The position numbers and the translations under genes are program-made. Of a DNA stretch of 64,000 nt, positions 26,863-36,062 are shown piece after piece. Origin of the DNA: an uncultured Clostridium sp. (GTDB lineage Bacteria; Bacillota; Clostridia; Peptostreptococcales; Peptostreptococcaceae); NCBI GenBank assembly GCA_945871955.1, contig CAMBXR010000004.1, forward strand, positions 1-64,000, written 5' to 3'. Position 1 is the stretch's first letter, and each line of letters opens with the position of its first letter. Under the pieces are notes generated by a model. It ran no database searches, was not told the origin of the DNA, and worked only from the letters and a program-made list of their open reading frames with translations.

Positions 26863-27648
26863 ATGTTAAATATCAATAATATTACAGTTCAATACGGAAA
26901 TAATAAGCCTATATTAGAAAACCTTAGTCTTGATATGAAACAAGGGGAAATAGTAAGTATAGTAGGAGAAAGTGGTAGTGGAAAAACTACTGTAATACGT
27001 TCTGTAATGGGATTACTACCAGCAGGTGGTAAGGTAACAAAGGGAGATATTATATTTAATGGACAGTCACTTTTATCTTATTCAAGAGAACAGTGGAATA
27101 AAATTAGAGGAACACAACTATCTATGATATTCCAAGACTGTGGAGCTATGATTAATCCAATTAGAAAAATAGGAAAGCAGTTTGTAGAATATATTAGAAT
27201 GCATGAAGATATATCTAAAGAAGAAGCTAGTAAAAAAGCTCTAAATATGTTAGAGCAAATGATGCTACCAAATCCAGAGAATATAATGAAAAGTTATCCA
27301 TTCCAATTAAGTGGAGGTATGCGTCAAAGAGTTGGTATTGCCATGGCAATGACCTTTAATCCAAAACTTTTAATTGCAGATGAACCGACTAGTGCCCTTG
27401 ATGTAACTACTCAGTCTCAAATTATAAGGAATATGTTAGAGCTAAGGGAAAAGTTTAATACGGGTATTATAATGGTTACTCATAACTTAGCAGTAGCGGC
27501 TTATATATCTGATAAAATAATAGTTATGAAAGATGGAAAAATAGTGGAGCAAGGAAGTAGAGATGATATATTAAATAATCCAAAAGATGACTATACTAAG
27601 AGTTTGCTAGATGCTGTTCCAAGTTGGGAGGATGAATTATATGCTTAA
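26863..27648 (+). CDS. ABC importer ATPase, DppD/NikD type
   Basis: A 261-residue ATPase: Walker A GESGSGKTT (about residues 35-43), Q-loop FQDCGAMINP, signature LSGGMRQR (about 147), Walker B LLIADEPTSALD (about 168-179), switch histidine TH. The pair with the next gene would energise the DppBC-type pore. RBS AGGAG lies upstream. It lacks the full Opp/Dpp C-terminal extension. Confidence 0.92.
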   Translation: MLNINNITVQYGNNKPILENLSLDMKQGEIVSIVGESGSGKTTVIRSVMGLLPAGGKVTKGDIIFNGQSLLSYSREQWNKIRGTQLSMIFQDCGAMINPIRKIGKQFVEYIRMHEDISKEEASKKALNMLEQMMLPNPENIMKSYPFQLSGGMRQRVGIAMAMTFNPKLLIADEPTSALDVTTQSQIIRNMLELREKFNTGIIMVTHNLAVAAYISDKIIVMKDGKIVEQGSRDDILNNPKDDYTKSLLDAVPSWEDELYA

Positions 27649-28594
27649 AAGTAAACCTATATTAGAAATAAAAAATGTCACAAAAACATTTAAAACTTCT
27701 GATAATAAAGTTTTAACAGCTTGTAATGATATTTCTCTAGATTTTGAAGAGGGGAAAACTCTTGGAATAGTAGGTGAAAGTGGATGTGGTAAAAGTACTT
27801 TAATGAAAATGATAGTTCAACTTGAAGATACCACATCTGGTGAAATTTTATATAAAGGTGAAGATATTACTAAACTAAAAGGAGAGAAACTTCGCCAAAA
27901 TAGAAAACATATTCAAATGGTATTCCAAGATCCATCAACAGCTTTCAATCCTAAAATGAAGGTCAGAGATATAATATGTGAACCTCTTTTAAACTTTAAA
28001 TTAATCAAAAAAAGCCAAAAAGATGAAGTTGCAAAAAAATATTTAGAGATGGTTGATTTACCAGGAAGTTTTGCCAATAGATATATTCATAATATGAGTG
28101 GAGGGCAACGTCAACGTATAGGAATAGCAAGGGCTCTAGTTCTTGAACCTAAGGTGATTATTCTTGATGAATCCACTTCAGCCCTTGATGTGTCTGTACA
28201 AAAAAATATAATAGATTTAATTAAAAAATTGCAAAGAGAAAAAAATATTACTATAGGATTTGTTTGTCATGATATATCCTTAATGTCTGAAATAAGTGAT
28301 AAAGTTGCTGTTATGTATTTAGGAAATTTAGTTGAAGTTATTCCTGGTGGAAAACTTCAAAGAGAATGTAAGCATCCTTATACAAAAACTTTAATATCTT
28401 CAGTATTCCATTTAAATATGGATTACTCTAAGAAAATTGAAAATATTAAAGATGAGGCAGCAAATCCTCTAGATATTCAAAAGGGTTGTGCTTTTAAAAA
28501 TCGTTGTAAATATGCAATGGAAATTTGTGAAAATGAAAGACCGAAATTAAAGTCAGTATCAAAAGGTCATCAAATAGCTTGCCATCTTAAGTAG
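27641..28594 (+). CDS. ABC importer ATPase, DppF/NikE/OppF type
   Basis: A 317-residue ATPase: Walker A GESGCGKST, signature MSGGQRQR, Walker B VIILDESTSALD, and the C-terminal oligopeptide-transporter extension with a four-cysteine cluster (GCAFKNRCKYAMEICENERP...ACHLK), the OppF/DppD-like Fe-S-type tail. ATG 27641 is preceded by GGGAGG at a nine-base distance and overlaps the end of the previous gene by eight bases, giving coupled translation. Confidence 0.92.
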   Translation: MLKSKPILEIKNVTKTFKTSDNKVLTACNDISLDFEEGKTLGIVGESGCGKSTLMKMIVQLEDTTSGEILYKGEDITKLKGEKLRQNRKHIQMVFQDPSTAFNPKMKVRDIICEPLLNFKLIKKSQKDEVAKKYLEMVDLPGSFANRYIHNMSGGQRQRIGIARALVLEPKVIILDESTSALDVSVQKNIIDLIKKLQREKNITIGFVCHDISLMSEISDKVAVMYLGNLVEVIPGGKLQRECKHPYTKTLISSVFHLNMDYSKKIENIKDEAANPLDIQKGCAFKNRCKYAMEICENERPKLKSVSKGHQIACHLK

Positions 28595-28605
28595 GAGATA
28601 GAATA

Positions 28606-29934
28606 ATGAATCAAAATGATCTTACAAAAGGATCTATAGGAAAAGGAATTTTAGTATTTTTATTACCTTTATTAGCAAGTACTTTGATACAACAGTTATA
28701 TAATACTGTAGACTTAATTTTTGTCGGTAAATTCTGTGGAACAGAAGCCACAGCTGCTGTAGGGGCAAGTAGTTTAATGATAACTTGTTTCATTGGCTTT
28801 TTTAATGGAATGGCAGTAGGAACAAATGTAGTAGCAGCATATATTTATGGAAAACAAGATAAAAAAGGATTAAAAAATGCAATTCAGACAGTTTTTATGA
28901 TTGGACTTATTGGTGGTTTAATAATAACTATTATAGGTATGTATTTTGCACCAGTATTTTTAAAATATATGAATACTCCAAAAAGTATTTTAGATATAGC
29001 TACAAAATATTTAAGAATATATACCTTAAGTATGGTATCTATAGTTATATACAATCTTTTATGTGGAATTCTAAGAGCAATAGGTGATTCTAAATCTCCA
29101 ATGATGTTCCAAATATTTGGAGGAATAGTCAATGTGGTTGCAGATTTTATTTTTATAGTAATATTAAAAATGGGTGTAGAAGGAGCTGCTATAGCAACTT
29201 TATTCTCTCAAACTCTTACAGCAATTTTAACGATTATTTGTTTTTATAAACAAAAAGAAGAGACAAAATTACAATTTAATCTTAGTATATTTGATACACA
29301 TATATTCAAAAAAATACTGATGATAGGAGTTCCAGCAGGAGTTCAATCAATTGTAATTACTTTATCTAATATAATTATTCAGTCTCAGATAAATTCCTTT
29401 GGAGTAGATGCTATAGCATCATTTACTGCTTATTTTAAAATAGAATTGATTCTTTATTTACCCATTATAGTATTAGGTCAAGCATTAGTATCCTTTGTTG
29501 GTCAAAACTATGGAGCAAGTCAGTATGATAGGATAAATAAAGGCGTTAAATATTCAATGATTGTAAGTGTAATAATTACTATAATAGTAAGCGCATTAAT
29601 TATATTAAATTCAGATATGTTGTTTGGTGTATTTACATCAAGTAAAGAAGTTATGAAATATGGAAGAAATATTGTATCAATTACATTCCCATTCTACTTC
29701 TTATATGTTATTTTAGAATGCTCAAGCAGTAAAATTAGAGGAATAGGAATATCTATACCACCAATGATAATTACATTATTTAGTTTTTGTGGTATAAGAA
29801 TAATGTTTTTGATAGCTTTATTGAAAAAATATAATAGTATATCAAGTATAGCAGCTACATATCCAATATCATGGTTATTTGCAGCTATATTAATGGGAGT
29901 ATATGCTCATTATACTTTTTCTAAGAAAATCTAA
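28606..29934 (+). CDS. MATE-family multidrug/metabolite exporter
   Basis: A 442-residue, 12-helix MATE protein (QLYNTVDLIFVGKFCGTEATAAVGAS near residues 25-50 is the family N-terminal signature). It lies 11 bases behind the DppF-type gene with its own AGGAG site, so it probably belongs to the riboswitch-controlled cluster. By family knowledge it exports cationic organics using a Na+ or H+ gradient. Export of a metallophore or a toxic by-product of the imported compound would fit, but this is speculation. Confidence 0.85.
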   Translation: MNQNDLTKGSIGKGILVFLLPLLASTLIQQLYNTVDLIFVGKFCGTEATAAVGASSLMITCFIGFFNGMAVGTNVVAAYIYGKQDKKGLKNAIQTVFMIGLIGGLIITIIGMYFAPVFLKYMNTPKSILDIATKYLRIYTLSMVSIVIYNLLCGILRAIGDSKSPMMFQIFGGIVNVVADFIFIVILKMGVEGAAIATLFSQTLTAILTIICFYKQKEETKLQFNLSIFDTHIFKKILMIGVPAGVQSIVITLSNIIIQSQINSFGVDAIASFTAYFKIELILYLPIIVLGQALVSFVGQNYGASQYDRINKGVKYSMIVSVIITIIVSALIILNSDMLFGVFTSSKEVMKYGRNIVSITFPFYFLYVILECSSSKIRGIGISIPPMIITLFSFCGIRIMFLIALLKKYNSISSIAATYPISWLFAAILMGVYAHYTFSKKI

Positions 29935-29954
29935 AAACAAAGATAAAGATTTAA

Positions 29955-29998
29955 AAGAAGCTGTTTGCTAAACTTTAGTAGATAGCTCCTTTACTTTT
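29955..29998 (+). terminator. terminator of the riboswitch-1 cluster
   Basis: An extended 18-bp imperfect hairpin (AAGAAGCT... / ...AGCTCCTT, with G-T pairs) follows the MATE gene and is followed by TTTACTTTTAAAT. Tail is only moderately T-rich. Confidence 0.65.
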
Positions 29999-30085
29999 AA
30001 ATAAAAAATTAAAAAATAATAAGAAGTATGCAATTTAATATTGAAAAAGAATAAAAAAGAATGTAATATATGAATATAAAAACAT

Positions 30086-30101
30086 ATGAACACATATTCA
30101 T
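30086..30101. promoter_or_regulatory. candidate ArsR/SmtB operator
   Basis: ATGAA-N6-TTCAT inverted repeat (ATGAACACATATTCAT) 22 bases upstream of the arsR-type GTG start. ArsR/SmtB/CadC repressors use AT-rich inverted repeats of this form. A further ATATGAATAT half-site lies at 30068-30077. Confidence 0.55.
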
Positions 30102-30123
30102 GTATTATACAAAGGAGTATTTT

Positions 30124-30492
30124 GTGGAAAAATTTATAATAAAGTGTATAAAATGCTCTAATAATAATAGTCGAGTGAATATACATAAAGGTAATATAGA
30201 TGAAGAAAGAAGTCTAAATGACTTGGCTGAATTATTTAAAATTCTTGGAGATTCAAATAGAATGAAAATTTTATTTGGCTTGCTTGAAGGTGAAATGTGT
30301 GTATGTGATATAGTAAATCTTTTGGGAATGACTCAATCAGCAGTATCCCATCAATTAAGGATATTGAAGCAATCTAGGTTAGTTAGGGTTAGAAAGCAAG
30401 GAAAGTCAGTGTATTATTCTTTAAATGATAATTACATAAGACAAATCTTCAATTATGGGTTGAACCACATAAAAGAAATTTATAACGTTTAG
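30124..30492 (+). CDS. ArsR/SmtB-family metal-sensing repressor (CadC-like)
   Basis: A 122-residue winged-helix repressor. The alpha-3 metal site EMCVCDIV lies near residues 57-64, with DNA-reading helix SQSAVSHQLRILKQ-type sequence following it, and further cysteines near the N-terminus (KCIKCS, residues 7-12) as in CadC. GTG at 30124 sits seven bases after AAAGGAG and gives the usual CadC length; the longer reading upstream runs through the operator. It lies 11 bases before the Cd/Zn ATPase gene. It is expected to release DNA on binding Cd, Zn or Pb. Confidence 0.9.
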   Translation: MEKFIIKCIKCSNNNSRVNIHKGNIDEERSLNDLAELFKILGDSNRMKILFGLLEGEMCVCDIVNLLGMTQSAVSHQLRILKQSRLVRVRKQGKSVYYSLNDNYIRQIFNYGLNHIKEIYNV

Positions 30493-30503
30493 GGGGAGAT
30501 AAA

Positions 30504-33485
30504 ATGTCAACAGAAGTTTTAGTTAAAAAAGATCTTATTCTTGGCGGTCTGACATGTGCTCATTGTGCAGAAGAAATTGGAAAAGGTGTAAGAAAAATAG
30601 ATGGTATAGTAGATAGTAATATGAATTTTGTAAATAAAAAATTAACTGTATTATTTGATTCTACTTATAATGAAGAAGAAGTAATAAAAGCAATTATAAA
30701 AAAAATAGACTCAATAGAGCCAGGACTTGATATACAAGTTGTAGAGAAGAAAATTAGAAAAGTTGCAACAAATAAGCCAAATCCAAATAACAAAAAAGAA
30801 CTTATATTAGGTGGATTAACGTGTGCTCACTGCGCTGAAGAAATAGGAAATGCAGTATCTAAGATGGAAGGCGTAAAAAATAGTTATTTAAACTTTGTAA
30901 ATAAAAAATTGCTAGTAGAATTACATCCTAATAAAGATGAAGAAAATTTAATAAAAGATATAATAGCAAAAATAGACTCAATAGAGCCAGGACTTGATAT
31001 ACAAGTTGTAGAGAAGAGAACTAGAAGAGCAGCAACAAACAAGCTAAATTCAAATAATAAAAAAGAGCTAATCTTAGGTGGCTTAACATGTGCACACTGT
31101 GCAGAAGAAATAGGAAATGCAGTAGCAAAAATGGAAGGAATAAAAAACAGTCACTTAAACTTCGTAAATAAAAAATTATCATTAGAATTTGCTGAAAGTA
31201 TAAATCAAGAAAGCTTAATAAAAGAAATAATAGCAAAAATAGATTCCATAGAGCCAGGTCTTGATATACAAGTTGTAGATAAATCTGCAAAAAAAGCTAA
31301 AGCAGTAAGTAATAAAAGAGAAATGATATTAGGTGGCTTAACATGTGCACACTGTGCAGAAGTAATAGGTACAGAAGTAGCAAAAATGGAAGGAATAAAA
31401 AATAGTCACTTAAACTTCGTAAATAAAAAATTATCATTAGAATTTACTGAAGATGTAAATCAAGAAAGTTTAATAAAAGAAATAATAGCAAAAATAGATT
31501 CAATAGAACCAGGACTTGATATACAAGTTAAGGATGATAAAAAACATAGTATAGATTTAAATTCTTTTGAAGGTTCTACTCAAAAGCAACAATCAGTAGA
31601 AAAAGTAAAAGAAAATAAAAAGAAAGCTAAATTATCATTAAATGATGAAAAAGCTAAATTATTTAAGATAATTATTGGAGCTTTAGTATTTATATTTGCT
31701 TTCTATCAAGAAGCAACAGGTCATGAAAATCAATATTCATTATTTATATTCTTAGCATCTTATGTAATAGTAGGTGGAGATGTTTTATACAAAGCATTTA
31801 GAAATATAACAAGAGGTAGAGTGTTTGATGAAAACTTCTTAATAACTGTGGCAACAACAGGTGCTATTTTAACAGGAGAAGCATCAGAAGCAGTTGGAGT
31901 TATGTTATTCTATAAAATAGGTGAATACTTACAAGAATTAGCAGTTGGAAAATCAAGAAAATCTATATCTGAGTTAATGCAAATAAGACCAGATGTAGCT
32001 AATTTAAAAGTAGGTAGTGGAATTGAAGTTGTAGATCCTGAAGATGTAGAAATAGGTGATTATATAGTTGTAAAACCAGGTGAAAAAGTTCCTCTAGATG
32101 GTGTGATAGTTGAAGGAAGTTCGATGGTTGATACATCAGCTTTAACAGGTGAATCAGTACTTAGAACTGTTAAATCAGGTGATGAATTATTATCTGGATT
32201 TATAAACAAAAATGCATTATTAACTGTAAAAGTAACTAAAGATTTCTCGGAATCAACAGTTTCTAAAATATTAGATATGGTTGAAAATGCAAGTAGCAAA
32301 AAATCTAAAACAGAAAACTTTATATCAGTATTCTCAAGATACTATACTCCAGTAGTAGTTTCATTAGCTGCATTATTAGCAGTGATACCTCCTTTAGTAA
32401 TAGAAGGTGCAGTGTTTAGTGATTGGATACATAGAGGATTAATCTTCTTAGTTGTATCTTGTCCATGTGCATTAGTTTTATCTATACCATTAAGTTATTT
32501 CAGTGGAATAGGTGTTGCATCAAAAAATGGTATCCTTATAAAAGGAAGTAACTACTTAGAAGCTTTAAGATATGTTGATACAGTAGTATTTGATAAAACT
32601 GGTACTTTAACAGAAGGTGTATTTGATGTTGTTAATTTAAAAGCAATAGGTGTTAGTGAAGAGGAATTAATGAAATTTGCTTCTATAGCAGAGGCTAATT
32701 CTAATCACCCTATAGCAAAATCCATATTAAAATACTACAATAAACAAGTTGATTTAAATAAAATAGATGAGTATGAAGAAATTGCAGCTCACGGTATAAA
32801 AGTAAAATATGAAAATAATATTATATTAGCTGGTAATGAAAAGTTAATGAAAGCTAATAATATAAAAATAGAAAAAAATACTAACATGGGAACTGTAGTT
32901 TATGTTGCAGTGAATAATAAATTTATTGGTTATATAGTGATAGCTGATAAAATTAAAAAAGATAGTGAAGAAGCTATAAAAGGAATAAAAGAACAAGGCA
33001 TAAAACAAACTGTAATGTTAACAGGTGACAATAAAGATGTTGCCCAGTCTGTTGCTGAAAAATTAAAACTCGATAAAGTATTCTCTAATTTATTGCCAAA
33101 TGAAAAAGTAGATAGAATAGAAGAATTATATGTAGGAAGAAATGAAAAAGAAAAAATTGCTTTTGTTGGTGATGGTATAAATGATGCACCTGTACTTGCT
33201 CGTGTTGATGTAGGTATAGCAATGGGAGGACTTGGATCAGATGCAGCAATAGAAGCAGCAGATATAGTTATAATGACAGATGAACCAAGTAAAATAGCTA
33301 AAGGTATTAAAATATCTAAGAAAACTTATAAAATAGTATGGCAAAATATTATATTTGCTTTAGGAATAAAAATAATAGTAATGGTATTTGGCGCTATGGG
33401 TATGGCTAGTATGTGGGAAGCCGTATTTGCAGATGTTGGTGTTGCAATATTAGCAGTATTAAATGCCATGAGAATAATGAAGTAA
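30504..33485 (+). CDS. cadA: Cd2+/Zn2+-exporting P1B-type ATPase with four N-terminal HMA domains
   Basis: A 993-residue heavy-metal ATPase. Four tandem HMA domains each carry GLTCAHCAE, with cysteine pairs at residues 18/21, 107/110, 196/199 and 281/284. After a lysine-rich linker come the transmembrane domain, the TGES actuator motif, the CPC ion site (SCPCALVLSIPL), DKTGTLT phosphorylation site, HP motif (SNHPIA) and GDGINDAP hinge. CPC-type pumps export Zn, Cd, Pb. Most relatives have one or two HMA domains. Repeats 3 and 4 are nearly identical at the DNA level over about 50 bases, indicating recent duplication. It is coupled to the arsR-type gene. Confidence 0.93.
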   Translation: MSTEVLVKKDLILGGLTCAHCAEEIGKGVRKIDGIVDSNMNFVNKKLTVLFDSTYNEEEVIKAIIKKIDSIEPGLDIQVVEKKIRKVATNKPNPNNKKELILGGLTCAHCAEEIGNAVSKMEGVKNSYLNFVNKKLLVELHPNKDEENLIKDIIAKIDSIEPGLDIQVVEKRTRRAATNKLNSNNKKELILGGLTCAHCAEEIGNAVAKMEGIKNSHLNFVNKKLSLEFAESINQESLIKEIIAKIDSIEPGLDIQVVDKSAKKAKAVSNKREMILGGLTCAHCAEVIGTEVAKMEGIKNSHLNFVNKKLSLEFTEDVNQESLIKEIIAKIDSIEPGLDIQVKDDKKHSIDLNSFEGSTQKQQSVEKVKENKKKAKLSLNDEKAKLFKIIIGALVFIFAFYQEATGHENQYSLFIFLASYVIVGGDVLYKAFRNITRGRVFDENFLITVATTGAILTGEASEAVGVMLFYKIGEYLQELAVGKSRKSISELMQIRPDVANLKVGSGIEVVDPEDVEIGDYIVVKPGEKVPLDGVIVEGSSMVDTSALTGESVLRTVKSGDELLSGFINKNALLTVKVTKDFSESTVSKILDMVENASSKKSKTENFISVFSRYYTPVVVSLAALLAVIPPLVIEGAVFSDWIHRGLIFLVVSCPCALVLSIPLSYFSGIGVASKNGILIKGSNYLEALRYVDTVVFDKTGTLTEGVFDVVNLKAIGVSEEELMKFASIAEANSNHPIAKSILKYYNKQVDLNKIDEYEEIAAHGIKVKYENNIILAGNEKLMKANNIKIEKNTNMGTVVYVAVNNKFIGYIVIADKIKKDSEEAIKGIKEQGIKQTVMLTGDNKDVAQSVAEKLKLDKVFSNLLPNEKVDRIEELYVGRNEKEKIAFVGDGINDAPVLARVDVGIAMGGLGSDAAIEAADIVIMTDEPSKIAKGIKISKKTYKIVWQNIIFALGIKIIVMVFGAMGMASMWEAVFADVGVAILAVLNAMRIMK
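30534..31560 (+). repeat. four tandem HMA-domain coding repeats
   Basis: Copies begin at 30534, 30801, 31068 and 31323, spaced 267, 267 and 255 bases (89, 89, 85 codons). Each copy ends in the same KKIDSIEPGLDIQV or AKIDSIEPGLDIQV peptide. The first copy is the most divergent, the last two the most alike. Confidence 0.95.
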
Positions 33486-33496
33486 TAACAAATAAT

Positions 33497-33550
33497 AAAA
33501 AAGAACTGCCTCAAGGTGATTTTATCATTAAATGAGGTAGTTCTTTTTAT
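33497..33550 (+). terminator. terminator of the arsR-cadA unit
   Basis: AAAAGAACTGCCTCA pairs with TGAGGTAGTTCTTTT around a 19-base loop and ends in a T-run. Confidence 0.92.
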
Positions 33551-33576
33551 TATAACTAATTAGTGAAAGTGTTTTA

Positions 33577-33606
33577 TTGACATAAGTTTAGTAAATTTTG
33601 TATTAT
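33577..33606 (+). promoter_or_regulatory. promoter of the merR-MATE unit
   Basis: TTGACA at 33577-33582, an 18-base spacer and TATTAT at 33601-33606. MerR-family promoters often have long spacers, and the 21-base alternative to TATAAT at 33604-33609 would also be typical. Confidence 0.6.
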
Positions 33607-33655
33607 AATTAACTTAATAAAAGGGATAAACGATTAAAAGTATATGGGGGATACT

Positions 33656-34474
33656 ATGAAGGAGAAGTACTTAATAGGAGAAGTTAGTAAATTATTTAAT
33701 ATAACACGTGATACATTATTACACTACGATAAAATAGGTCTTTTAAGTCCTAAAAAGGATGATAAAAATGGTTATAGATATTATAACATTGAAGATTTGA
33801 ATTATTTGACAGATATAATTTTTTATAAAAGTTTAAATTTGTCTCTAAAGGATATACATAAAGCAATTAAAGATTCTTCACCAGAGGAAATATTAGACTT
33901 AATTAAAGAAAAGGAAATTTATATAAAAAAAGAACTAGACAAAATAAAGAAGGTTCAACAGAGATTAGAAAGTATGAAAATAAGTGTGGAGGAGTGTATT
34001 AATGATTCTAAGAAAATAGAGTTAGTAAAAGATGAAAAAGAAAGTTATTTCTTTTTAGAAATTACAAAAGAAAATAAATTTAATGATTTCATAGATATAA
34101 TAGAAAAAATTCAAAATATCAATCAATATACTTTTGATTATGTGGAATTTTCATTCTTAATAGATGAAGGAGTTTTATTTGATAAAGATGCAGATAAAAA
34201 AATAAAATGGGGGCTTACTATAACTGAAAATATTGATGAGATAAAAAATAATATAGATAGTAAAAGTATAGAGTTTGTTTCTGAAGAAAAATATATGTAT
34301 ACGGTTATAGCTTTAAATAACAACGACTATGAAAACTGGATAGATTATGTTAGAAATATAGTTAAAGAAAATAATATAGATGTTGCAGGTCCTATACTTG
34401 GACAAATGTTACTTACTGCATATAAAGATTCCAATCCAATTGATTATTTTGGTTTATATATACCTGTTAAATAA
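33656..34474 (+). CDS. MerR-family transcriptional regulator with effector-binding domain
   Basis: A 272-residue regulator. The N-terminal MerR helix-turn-helix and wing occupy residues 1-70 (YLIGEVSKLFNITRDTLLHYDKIGLLSP, then GYRYY), a dimerisation coiled coil runs to about 120, and a GyrI-like/BmrR-type effector domain follows. It belongs with the MATE gene beginning 65 bases downstream, the common regulator-exporter pair for drugs. ATG 33656 is preceded by GGGGGAT; the in-frame ATG at 33644 overlaps that site. Confidence 0.88.
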   Translation: MKEKYLIGEVSKLFNITRDTLLHYDKIGLLSPKKDDKNGYRYYNIEDLNYLTDIIFYKSLNLSLKDIHKAIKDSSPEEILDLIKEKEIYIKKELDKIKKVQQRLESMKISVEECINDSKKIELVKDEKESYFFLEITKENKFNDFIDIIEKIQNINQYTFDYVEFSFLIDEGVLFDKDADKKIKWGLTITENIDEIKNNIDSKSIEFVSEEKYMYTVIALNNNDYENWIDYVRNIVKENNIDVAGPILGQMLLTAYKDSNPIDYFGLYIPVK

Positions 34475-34539
34475 ATTAAATTTTTAGTTGACCTATGTGT
34501 AAGACACAGGTTTATCATTATATTAGGGAGATGATAATA

Positions 34540-36048
34540 ATGGATTTAGGTTTGAGGAAAACTAAAAAAAATAAAAGGGTAAATGTAAACACAAGTAAAT
34601 TTCAAGAGGGATTTATAGAAAAAAGAAAAGCTGAAATAACATTAACTAGTGATGATGAAGAGTCGCTCAGGTCGCTCACCAAAAGTGAAAAATCAAATGA
34701 AAAAAATAGAGATAATGTTTTTGAAAATAAATCTATTAATCAATTAATAATATACTTCTCTATACCAGCCATACTTTCTTTAGTTTTAGAATCTTTATCT
34801 ACTATGATTGATACAGCATTTGCAGGTCATTTAGGACAAATAAGTGGTGACGCTTTATCAGCTATGGGAATTTTAGGACCTATATTGTCTTTATTAGTAG
34901 CTGCACAGTTAATATTTGGTGTATCTACAGGAATAATAATAGCCAAAAGAATAGGTGAAAATAACGAAGAAAAAATAAATAGCACTTTTAAGGTTGGAGT
35001 TTATTCAAGTTTAATTTTCAGTAGTATCATATCTTTAGCAATTTTTATTACACAAAATCAATTACTATATATAATAGGGGCCACAGGGAATGTAAGAATT
35101 TTAGCAAAACAATATTTAAATATAGCTATTTTATTTAATATTTTCAGTTCAGTAGGATATACCTTAGTCAATAATATAAGAGCATTTGGATATCCTAAAA
35201 TAGAAATAGTAATTGTAATCTTATCAACAATAATAAATATAATACTAAATATTTTATTCACCTTTGTATTTAATATGGGGATTATAGGAATTGGTTTAGC
35301 CACATTAGTTGGTGAAATTTCGTATGTTGTATTTGCTATTATATTTTTAATAAAAAAAGATTTATGGATGAAGAAAACAAATTTATGTAGTAAAGAAGTC
35401 AAATCAATATTAATACTTTTAATTAAAATAGGATTTGTTCAATTTTTAATGCAATCCTTAAATAGTTTAAATGGATTTACAGTTAATAAAGTTTTAATCA
35501 ATTATGGAGAAGCTTTATATATAGGTGCATGGACAATATGTAATTCTGTATATATGATGTTGTTACTTCCGTTAATAGGATTTACTGAGGGAATTCAATC
35601 AGTAATAGCATATTATCAAGGAAGTCATAATGAAGAAAAGAAAAAAATAATCAAATCAAAAACTATGAAATATAGTTTAGCTTATGCATTAATTACAACA
35701 TGTATAGTTTGTATTTTATCTAAAGATATAATACAAATATTTACATTTGATAGTAATATTACTCATTTAGCTATAAATATAACAAGAATAATGCTTATAG
35801 GATTTCCTTGTATGGGTATTATTTATACACTTGTAACTTTTATGCAAGTATCTGGTCAGGAAGAAAATGCTAGTAAGTTAGAACTTGTTAGACAGGTATT
35901 TTTATTTACACCTCTATGTATAATTTTACCTATTTTAATTAGTAAATTTAATATCACAAATATTGAACCGGGTTTAGGTGTATTTTTCGCTATGCCAATT
36001 TCTAATATAATTTCCTTATTCTTTTATGTTATTCCTAGGGGTAGGTAG
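34540..36048 (+). CDS. MATE-family exporter with hydrophilic N-terminal extension
   Basis: A 502-residue protein: a polar, lysine-rich extension of about 65 residues, then a 12-helix MATE domain (IPAILSLVLESLSTMIDTAFAGHLG signature). The extension contains a GC-rich islet (34662-34680) encoding SLRSLT with codons rare in this DNA, so it may derive from an inserted repeat. ATG 34540 has a ten-base spacing from TTAGGGAG; an ATG at 34531 abuts the site. It is likely the target of the upstream MerR regulator. Substrate unknown. Confidence 0.83.
   Translation: MDLGLRKTKKNKRVNVNTSKFQEGFIEKRKAEITLTSDDEESLRSLTKSEKSNEKNRDNVFENKSINQLIIYFSIPAILSLVLESLSTMIDTAFAGHLGQISGDALSAMGILGPILSLLVAAQLIFGVSTGIIIAKRIGENNEEKINSTFKVGVYSSLIFSSIISLAIFITQNQLLYIIGATGNVRILAKQYLNIAILFNIFSSVGYTLVNNIRAFGYPKIEIVIVILSTIINIILNILFTFVFNMGIIGIGLATLVGEISYVVFAIIFLIKKDLWMKKTNLCSKEVKSILILLIKIGFVQFLMQSLNSLNGFTVNKVLINYGEALYIGAWTICNSVYMMLLLPLIGFTEGIQSVIAYYQGSHNEEKKKIIKSKTMKYSLAYALITTCIVCILSKDIIQIFTFDSNITHLAINITRIMLIGFPCMGIIYTLVTFMQVSGQEENASKLELVRQVFLFTPLCIILPILISKFNITNIEPGLGVFFAMPISNIISLFFYVIPRGR
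34662..34680. repeat. GC-rich 9-bp tandem in the MATE gene
   Basis: TCGCTCAGG followed by TCGCTCACC, an imperfect direct repeat with G/C content far above the surroundings. TCG and CTC codons cluster here and are otherwise scarce. It resembles the islet at 46501-46560. Confidence 0.5.
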
Positions 36049-36062
36049 ATTTTATAATATAT

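Noticed and set aside
29968..30186. Minus-strand open frame between the MATE and arsR-type genes
   Set aside because: It runs across the terminator and the operator and has no start signal; composition is typical of reversed AT-rich DNA.
31021..31290. Leucine-rich minus-strand open frame inside the ATPase gene
   Set aside because: It is the antisense of the HMA repeats, without a start signal or family resemblance.
30534..31560. Regular tandem repeats that could be taken for a CRISPR array
   Set aside because: The period is 255-267 bases and the repeats encode HMA domains in frame; there are no short repeats with unique spacers.
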